In this document: piece by piece, positions 52,805 to 62,900 of the stretch
How positions within the stretch are numbered: the first letter of the stretch is position 1
Layout: every line of letters starts with the position of its first letter
Assembly: GCA_002118135.1 (NCBI GenBank)
Contig: BDIU01000540.1
Location: forward strand, 1-64,000
DNA: 64,000 nt
Direction of reading: 5' to 3'
From: Trebouxia sp. TZW2008
Taxonomy: Eukaryota > Chlorophyta > Trebouxiophyceae > Trebouxiales > Trebouxiaceae
Made by a program: the position numbers and the translations under genes
The notes under the pieces: generated by a model
Database searches by the model: none
Told to the model about the DNA's origin: nothing
What the model saw: the letters and a program-made list of their open reading frames with translations, nothing else

Positions 52805-55800
52805 CTAAGCCTGCAGAGCTAACATCAGGCTACAAGAGCCTTCAAGCGCTCCTTGCAGCCAATCTATCAGTGTGCATGGCGCTCCTTGTTTCAAACTTTG
52901 CAGATCAGACACAGACCAGAAGTCTGGCTCATCCAGGAGTCTTCTTCTGTTGCTGTCAGCTGCCAGGAATGTTTCTACCTGAAACAACATGCACTGTCAT
53001 TGCATGGATGGACGACTGAACAAATGTGTGAAGTGGCCTGCAGACAATAGGGCCAACCGATCATGATGCTTTGTAGTAATGGTGCAAGTTCTTGCACATT
53101 TCCACGTACCATCACAGACATTTCACAGTGTTGCAATCTGCAAACATCAATCAATGATGTTCGCATGTTAGCAGCATGCACATAGAACTCTCTACACAGG
53201 CAACACATCAGGAATACAGTCTAAATGACAGCGACTGCATTGCAGCAAAGGCATGCAGACCAGCAGTTGTGACAGAGCAAATAAAATGAAAATTCCACAG
53301 CCATACGGTCAAATAGCATGCCATTGCATCAGTGTCAAGTCCAGGCTGCCTAGCAGCACTGTAACAAAAGCGCGCTGACATGCTAGTATAACACAGTAAG
53401 TGGGATCACAAACCCACTTACCGTTGCAACAGCACCAGGCTCAGTCTGCCTTGCCGCATTCAGCTTGCTGCAATACTTTTGATGCAGTGCACAAACGAGT
53501 GCATTGGGCATGAGTGTTGTGACCAGCTCACCATTGCAGCAGTGTCGCATTTGCCAAGCAGCACTGCATCAAGAGCGCATGTTGACATGCCTGAACAAAG
53601 CACAGATCAACTTACCAGTTCTGCAGCGTCTGGCGCAGTCTGCCTAGCTGCTTTCAGTCGGTCATAGGCCTGTTGTCGCATCTCATGAGCCTGCTTCAGG
53701 GCAGGGCAGTTGGCATACAGCCTTGGGTTGACGGCCCCAATACACAGCAGGGGCTGTTCTGAGATGGACTCCAGAAACTGAGAAGCCATGGAACAAACTG
53801 GGAACGGGGTGAAGTCCCAGTCATGTAGTATAGCTGCTGGCAAAGCTGCCGCGTCTCCTGTGTGACAGTGATTGCAATAAAGCTGGCCTGTGTAGTGACA
53901 CCGCCTTGCTACCTGCATCAAAAATGAGATGGCTATGCAGACCATACAGTTGTTCCAGTCATGCAGTATTCTGTGTCTCCTGTGTGACAGTGGTGACAGT
54001 ACAGCTGGCCTATGTACTGAAACCGCTTGGCTACCTGCATGGAATGATATGCTTATCTGAGCAGCACAGTTGTGCGTGTCATCTAGCATGGCTGCTGGCA
54101 GAGGTGTTGTGTTCTGTGTGTGATAGAGGTGACAGTACAGCTGGCCTGTGTACTGGCACCGCCTCGCAACCTGCATGGACTGGTACAACTGTTGTTGTCT
54201 TCTTGGGGCAATTTGGATGCAGTGTTGACCCCTTGAAGGTGAGACGGCTGTGCATGATTCTTGCTATGCTGTTTGCGTGCCAGCACATGCGGTGTTTATA
54301 GACATTAGAACATGAGCGCAGGACATGAAAGACACTGTGTGCAGACCACAAGCCAAAACTTGCTGAACAACAGCAGAGATGCAAAATGCACATACAGACA
54401 GCACAGATTTGGAAGCCAAGTTGTGCCTGCAGCAACGGCTTTGCCGCAGACGTGGCTTGTTTGCGCCCTGTGACGTAAATCGCGAGCGAATGTACACCTC
54501 AGCTGGTGAGTTCAGTGGATCTGAGGGTGTCTGCAGTTGAGATTGTGGTGAAGCTGTCTGCGCTGTCTGTTGCGCTGCCGCTGTCGGTCATGAGCGACAA
54601 TGCACAGGCAGTAATTCAGGTCATGTTATGAGTGTCTACCTGAAAAAGACACCAGAAAGCCGCAGACGTGGCTTCATTCTCTATAGAAATCTGTTGACAA
54701 GTTCTGCAATGCTCACGCAAGCAGATTGCCACCAGTGACTCATGTGCTACGCACACCCAGCATCAATGACGTAACCTATGACTGCCATAATCAAAGACTT
54801 GTCTGTAAGACACAGCAATTAAGGGACGCACATGCAAGTGCTGTTGATTATGCAACAACCATAGCTTGTCATTCAGCCTCAGCAGGGAAGGCAGGCATGA
54901 GAATATTAGATTATCGCAAAGAAAAAGCCCATGAATACTCCGTTGAGTACATAAGCTTGAAGCTGATTGAGGACTGCAAGGTTGGCTGCTGTTTGTCACA
55001 CTGCTTTCACATTGCCTCACCTGTGTTTTATTGGAATGGCCAAACCAACTAGGTTTGAGCGCAGGTAAGCTTTGCCGCACACATGCTTGCGGCGCTGTCA
55101 GACTTGTGATAAGCAGTGATTGTCATTGAGCCTCAGCCTGCATGAGAAGACTAGGCTACTGCCTCACCTGTGAACTGTTGGACCGGCCAAACCAGCTGGA
55201 TTTGAGCGCAGGTAAGGTTTGACGGCAGCCTGCACACATGCCATGCTGCCGCTGCAACAGCTCTCTGTCTGTGAGTTTGGACGGCAGATTTGTCTGAAGC
55301 CGGATCCTGCTGCCTTGATCCTGGACTTGTCCAGCTGTCCTAAACAGGTTCATCATCAAATTTGGTGAATCATGCTTGGGGCAAGAGTGCACTAGCACCA
55401 TTCATAGATGAAATGATCTAGCACCAGTGCAAGATGTGTGGCGCCCAAGTCCGATTTTTGCTAAAGTGGCAACCTTTTTTGAACAATCACTCACGACACT
55501 GGTCGGTCAGCTCAGAAGGTCACTGCCTTGTTGTGTCAGTGACCAAAATTATTTTTGGACCAACATGAATTGCTGATGCAGCTAGTGCTTCCAAGTGAGA
55601 TGCTATCATTGCTGCATGCAATGAGGCTGCCAACAGTATTCAGATCATATGACTTGCAGCCAAAAACCTGCAGACTCAAGGAACGTGATAGCTGGACAGA
55701 AGGTCTTTGAGGCAGTTCTGCTGCTATGTGTGCCTTGCAGGAAACCTCATAAGAAAGCATATGAATGACGATGACACAGTAACCTCTCGATATAACGCCT

Positions 55801-56693
55801 GCATTGATTACCAAGAAGAATGTGCTTACATCAAATTGTCCTTACTCAAGAGTACCACTGTAGTCGGACTGCAGTGCTTGGTGTCCAGTTGCATTGTCCT
55901 TGTATTGAGTGTCCTTATAACAAGAGATTACTGTACCTTTTATGAGAGTCAACCATTGACCGTGACTGGTCATCAGGACAGGTCATGTGAGCAGGGTCAA
56001 GGAAGGCTTGCAGCGGGGCAGGACAGTTGCCGTCAGGGCAGCTGGCCAGAAGCTGCTGCAGGCAGCTGTCCAGTAGCTCCAGACGCTGCAGCACTACATC
56101 TGGAGCCATACTGCAAACATAGGCACAAATTCAAACTCTTTGCAGATGCCTTGTCCAGGTTTTCAGCGCTCTTTCTGGGGGTTTTGTTTTTCACAATGCT
56201 GGCAGTTGGAGTCATATGTGCAACCCTTTTATGACAATACAAGGCGTGACCCTCCACAGCAGAAGGTACGCTACAGAAAATCTTAGTATGCATGATTTTG
56301 TGCAGGCTTAAATTTCATCCCATCAACTCATAAAGGTCTATGCCCGGCACGTGTTGGTGGCTACAGTCACACCGCTCAGACAAAATGCTTAAGGCAAGGC
56401 TATTGTGCATACCTGTCCTGCCCTTCCGCCCTTGGCGCTTGGCTTTGCTCACAAAACAGACAGGATATGGACATGTCAGGCTAGACACTAGGTTGCCTAA
56501 GGTCATGTTGTTTGATCAAGTCAAGGGATCAAATCCTCCAGGTCGCCCAAGGAAGATCTGGAATGACATTCTTTTGTCTCCCTTTCAATGGTTGGAACAT
56601 CAGGCGTCCATATCGCGATGCTCAAGACAAGCCTGCCTGGCGAGATAGGACTTGTGCCACACATACCTAGCAGTATGTGCAGGAACATGTTGT

Positions 56694-56725
<32 letters not shown>

Positions 56726-56744
56726 CGACGACGACGACGACGAC

Positions 56745-56781
<37 letters not shown>

Positions 56782-56880
56782 GTTATTGTTATTGATATTA
56801 ATATTGTTGTTATTGTTATTGATATTCATGTTATTGTTATTGATATTAATATTATTGTTACTATCATCATTATAATTATT

Positions 56881-56970
<90 letters not shown>

Positions 56971-59900
56971 GCCAGGCAGGGTGCAATGGACAGGGCTAAA
57001 AGACACACCTGTTGTGCCTTTGCAAACAAGGCTTCAATCGCACAATCAGACATCATGCACAAGTTTGGGCTGTTGATAGACACCTGTCTTGCCCTCTGAA
57101 CAAGGGCGTCTTGGTGACAGCGTCCCAACTTACTGGTAGTTGCACGCTGGGATGGGCGTTCAACACAGCCTTCAAGCTCAGAAAGTCCCTGCATACAAAC
57201 TGAGAGCGCTCAAAGGCCATGCCTGTTCTTGAAAGAAGGCAGTCTTGGCGACAGCTTCCAGCTTGATGATAGTTGCAAGTTGAGATGGCCGCTCAGGGCA
57301 CCCTTCAGACTCAGAAAGCCCCTGCATGCAGACAACATACACTCAGAGGTGCCACATAGTTCTTGCCTGAAACAAGGACGTCTTGCTGACAGCATCCCAG
57401 TTTAGTGGTAATTGCGCGTCAAGATGGCCGCTCAGGGCAGCCTTCAGACTCAGAAAGTCCCTGCATGCAGACAACATACACTCAGAGGTGCAACATAGTT
57501 TGGCTGAACCAAGGACGTCTTGCTGACAGCATCCCAGCGTGATGGTAGTTGCACGTTGAGATGCCCGCTCAGGGCGGCCTTCAGACTCAGAAAGTCCCTG
57601 CATGCAGACAACATACACTCAGAGGTGCCACATAGTTCTTGCCTGAAACAAGGGCGTCTTGTTGACAGCATCCCAGCGTAATGGTAGTTGCACGATGAGA
57701 TGGCCGCTCAGGGCGGCCTTCAGACTCAGAAAGTCCCTGCTTGCAGACAACATACACTCAGAGGTGCCACATAGTTCTTGCCTGAAACAAGGACGTCTTG
57801 TTGACAGCATCCCAGCTTGACGGTGTTTGCACGCTGCAATGGCCAGCCTTCACACTCAGAAAGTCCCTGCATACAAGCTATGAGCGCTCAAAGGCCATGC
57901 CTGAACTTGAAACAAGCTAGTCTTGTCGACAGCATCCCAGCTTGATGGTAGTTGCACGCTGGGATGAGAGCTCTGAACAGCTTCAAAGCTCAGAAAGTCC
58001 CTACATGCACGTTACATACACTATTAGGCCCTGCATGTGAGCAATAGCATAATCACTGGCTGCAACCCATGCAGGGCAATGATTACATGAATCTCAGTTC
58101 GGCACAATGTCACCATGCATTGCCATGTTGTGGTACATGCAATCAGACTTGTTGCCTGGCTGAAGAACGTGAAAATCTCATCCTCCTCCTGTATGATATG
58201 CAATCATTCCACTCATGCTCACCATTTGCTATGCAATGATCAAATGCTTCAAAGATGACGGGTCTGTCGCTCACCTGAAACGGCGCTTCACACACCAGCC
58301 TGTGGGATTCTGGGAAGATGTGGCTTCAAGCATGTAAGCCGTGTACACCTTCTGCTTTGATCTGGCCTCACTTAAGGTCTCACACGACCTGATGCTGACC
58401 TGCAACACCATGCTCTGCAATTGCAATGATGCAGTCCATATAGATGTCTATGCAGACTTTGTATGCAATGATTTAGTATAGGTAGAAATATGAACTTGAC
58501 ATGATGAGACCTGCATTACAACAACGATGGAATTCAACACGGCCAACCTAAAGATTGCCAGCACACACAAGCTCCTGTCAACTGCGCTGAGTGAATTGTC
58601 TGGCTGCATTTGAATTTGATGTCATCTAGACTTGCAAGTGAGTTGGCGGTAAAACAGCCATGCAGCGCACAATCTGATTCTCAGAGGAGTGTGCAATAGC
58701 TTGCATTTGAGTGTTCACAAAGGTTTGTTGCTCAGCCACTCAAGCATTTTTTGCATTTGGCCAGGAGTGTCAAGTGACCAATGAGTACAATGCTGACAGC
58801 GTCCTGAGATAGCCTGACTAGTGAGTTGGCTCCCGCCTTGCCCTTAATGGCAGGTGCGCTGTGCAACAGACGCATAGTTGCGCTGTTACACAGAATATCA
58901 GTAGGCTGCAAGACGCAGGATCTTGTACAGTAAACTCTCTTTGTAAGGACAATCTTGATTTCAGGACAACGCCACTGGTGACCAATGACTGCATTCTGAC
59001 TGCGCTGATCCCTCTGAGTAAGGACAATTCGATGTAAGGACAAGTTTCTTGGTAACCAAACAGTCGTTACAAACAGAGTTTACTGTACTTGCATGATAAT
59101 GCCAGACTTTGTGTAGAGAGGGATGAGCTTACACTGGTGACTTGGACACTGTTTTGGCTGTTGTGGACTGCATCTTCCCTTGCCCAGAAGAATGCAGCAG
59201 CCTGTGCTGTACTGACACCATGCTCTACACTGTACTCTGAGGATGTGTCGTTTGTGGCAGCATCCATCTCAGCAGCCACAAATGCTGACGGGGGGTTTGC
59301 ACTGCTTGCATGCGTACTTTCCAGCACTTGTGCAGGTGTACTCTTTTGGGCTGCACCTTCTAGGCGTGGAGTGCTGCTGTTGGCAGTGCGAGATGCATCT
59401 AGGTCTTTGCTAGGCTGCTGCACAGCGTCACACTCAGTGCTGACTTGTGATCCAGCATTCGCAGCAGCAGTAGCAGCCTCAGCAGTACTTGCAGCAGAAG
59501 GTGTCTTTGAATACAAATCCTCGTGGTCGCCAAATGCGCTGTCAACATCACCACCAGGCTGCTCTACATGCTGACTTGATGAGAAGCTGTCAATGCTTTC
59601 TGATGGGCTGACAGTCTCATCGGATGATGCGTCTTCGCTGCCAGCTAGGATCTGCAGCTGATGCATCTTTAAGGTGTCGTTATAACCCATGCCAGACAAG
59701 TGATTCATTGCCTGGTGGATGGGTGACTGATGTGACAGGTCATCCTCACTGCTGAGGACAACGTGATCTTGATGATCATCAGTAGTTGCTGCTAGGATGG
59801 AATGCAGACATGATTCTGGCTGCAGGCTTGGGAGAGATGGGTCAAAGTGCAGCATTTGGTCTGATGTAGCATCAAGGCTTTGATCATGATATGCATGGGA

Positions 59901-62900
59901 AGAGCTGGCTCTGGAATCTGCCTGCTCAATGTCTGCATCTGCCAGACCATCTGACACACCGTCCGCCGCAGCAACTGCCACACCATCTGCCGCAGATTCT
60001 GCCACACGTTCTGCCATGGCAAGTGCATCTGCCGCAGCAACTGCCACACCATCTGCCGCAGGTTCTGCCACACCTTCTGCCATGGTAAGCACATCTGCTG
60101 CTGCATTCACCACAGCATCTGCTACAGGTTCTGCAAAAGTATCTGCCACACGACTTACCGCGGGATCCGCCGCAGCATCTGCTAAAGCATCTGCCGCTGT
60201 AAGCATGGCTGTAATGTCTTGATAGGACAAATCGCCACAGCCTGCACATACGTGTGCACACATTGCATTATTGGAGTGACAAATTCAACTAGCGTGACTG
60301 TAAGGACGTGCTATGGTTCTTCCTTCCTTGTTTCTTGTGAACATGGGTTTGCAAGCACATCAGTAACAAGCCGGAAACCAATGCAGCTTCATGGGAACAT
60401 CACACATCATGCTTTGAAACCACGTCGTACTGTACTCAAATATTTGCTGCTCACAGCTCTTGCACGTTGCAGCTCAAAATGCATGTCACTGATTCAGCCT
60501 CTTGCTGAGTGCTGAGAATTTGATAGTACTCGCACAGCACAGTGTCACTACACAGTAATGCCTAATATAAAAGTACTACACAAATTAGCGAAATCCATTT
60601 TCAAAACCCTAAGCGTACCCTAAGCGTCAAGTATACACTACAATTAAGGAAAATGCAGTAATACGACACTGTCTTTGCCTTGTTTTGCCAGAAACAAGCC
60701 AGCGGCACTCGCTGCGCTATTTCCATTACAGTGCAGTAAATAATTGCTGTGCCTCAAAGACACAGTAAAAATACTAGCCATATGGTTTGTGGTTGATAGT
60801 CTTAAACCACCAGGCACAACATCAAGAGCAATTGCCGTTCTACCTCTGCCATCATGCAGTGACCATTTGCTGTTCATCAGCAACACAGCAACAACATTCA
60901 GTCATGTTGAAATTTGCATGAACTTACCAGGTACTATATGAAGAACAGTTGCTGTCTACCTCTGGCATGATGCAGTGACCACTTGCTGTGCATCAGCAAC
61001 ACAGCAACAACATTCAGTCATGTTGAAATTTGCATGAACTTACCAGGTACTACATGAAGAACAGTTGCTGTCTACCTCTGGCATGATGCAGTGACCATTT
61101 GCTGTGCATCAGCAACACAGCAACAACATTCAGTCATGTTGAAATTTGCATGAACTTACCAGGCACTACATGAAGCACAGTTGCTGTCCACCTCTGGCAT
61201 CATGCAGTGACCATTTGCTGTGCATCAGCAACACAGCAACAACATTCAGTCATGTTGAAATTTGCATGAACTTACCAGGTACTACATGAAGAACAGTTGC
61301 TGTCTACCTCTGGCATCATGCAGTGACCATTTGCTGTGCATCAGCAACACAGCAACAACATTCAATCATGTTGAAATTTGCATGAACTTACCAGGTACTA
61401 CATGAAGAACAGTTGCTGTCTACGTCTGGCATGATGCAGTGACCATTTGCTGTGCATCAGCAACACAGCAACAACATTCAGTCATGTTGAAATTTGCATG
61501 AACTTACCAGGTACTATATGAAGAACAGTTGCTGTCTACCTCTGGCATGATGCAGTGACCATTTGCTGTGCATCAGCAACACAGCAACAACATTCAGTCA
61601 TGTTGAAATTTGCATGAACTTACCAGGTACTACATGAAGAACAGTTGCTGTCTACCTCTGGCATGATGCAGTGACCATTTGCTGTGCACCAGCAACACAT
61701 CAACAACATTCAGCCATGTTGAGCAATTGCGTGATCTCACCAGGCGCAAGCCTCAACAGTACCCGCCCAGATGTGGACACATCCAGTTGGGCTGTCGAGG
61801 CTTCTGGTCTAGTCTCCTCGTCGACTACAGACCCTGGACTGTGTTGCTCTCCAAAGCTTGCTATTAGCTCTTCTGGTTCAGCCTTCACCTCAGTAAGAGA
61901 CCCTGGACTATGTTCTTCTCCCGAGCTTGCTGTCAGCCCTTCTGGTTCAGCCTTCTCCTCAGTGACAGACCCTGGACCAAGCTCTGCAACCAGGCTTGCT
62001 GTATCTGTGAGAGGGTGCACAGGCTTGGTCTGCTCAGCGGTTGTGCTCAAGTTGCGGCCCGTGGCCAAAGATAGCTGGTCCAGGTGTGTGAGCATGTCAG
62101 AGACTGCAGCAGAATTTGCTGCAAGAGAGGGCTGGTCTGAACGTGTGAGCAAGTCTGTGACCATAGGCGAACTGACTGTAGGGGAACCGGGTGACATGGT
62201 GTCCCGTGAAAAAGAGCTGTTCCGTCTGTTCAAGTCTAGATCTGCACCTGCAGAGAATGCAGCTTCAGGACTGTAACTAAGGATGAAGACAGCTTTTCAT
62301 ACAAGATGCCCTTCACAATGACCAGCAATGCTTGCGCTGCCTCACATAGTTTGACACCAGTCATGGGGTGCCAAGATTGCAGACTGTAAAACTTGTCTTG
62401 GGCTTACCTAGGTTGACAACAGTGGCAGTGCGGCCTGGCAACAGCAAGGAAGCAACACGTCCTTTGAAGTGCTGACCAGTAACGCATGTGTTGGCTAATC
62501 CCCTTCAGATTGCAGATAAGTGCTTGTGGTGACTTACCTAGGTTGACGACAGTGGCAGTGTGGCCTGGCAACAGCAAGGAAGCAAAGTCTCCTTCCTGAA
62601 TTGAGGCGCCTCTGCTAGGGGCACTTGTCAGCAGGTCTCTGCTGCCATAGGTTTGCAGATGTGGCTCATCTGCATCATGCACACATGTTTGTGCTGGAGA
62701 CTGATGACAGATGTCAAATTGTGCTGAAATGTGCTCGATTGTCAGCAGGTCTCTACTGCCATAGGTGTGGAGCTGCTGTGACTCATCTGCAACATGCACA
62801 CACATTCATGCCGATGCCTGTTACCACATGTCAAGCTGTACTGAGAGAAGCTCAGTTGTCAACATGTCTGCATGGAGACGCTGTGACTCTTATGCAACAC

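Noticed and set aside
56521..57099. Asn-, Thr-, Val- and Leu-homopolymer frames
   Set aside because: Produced by the trinucleotide microsatellite at 56690-56972 in all frames and on both strands.
59067..59574. Plus-strand ORF starting 59089
   Set aside because: Shadow of the large Ala/Ser-rich exon 60241-59133 on the minus strand.
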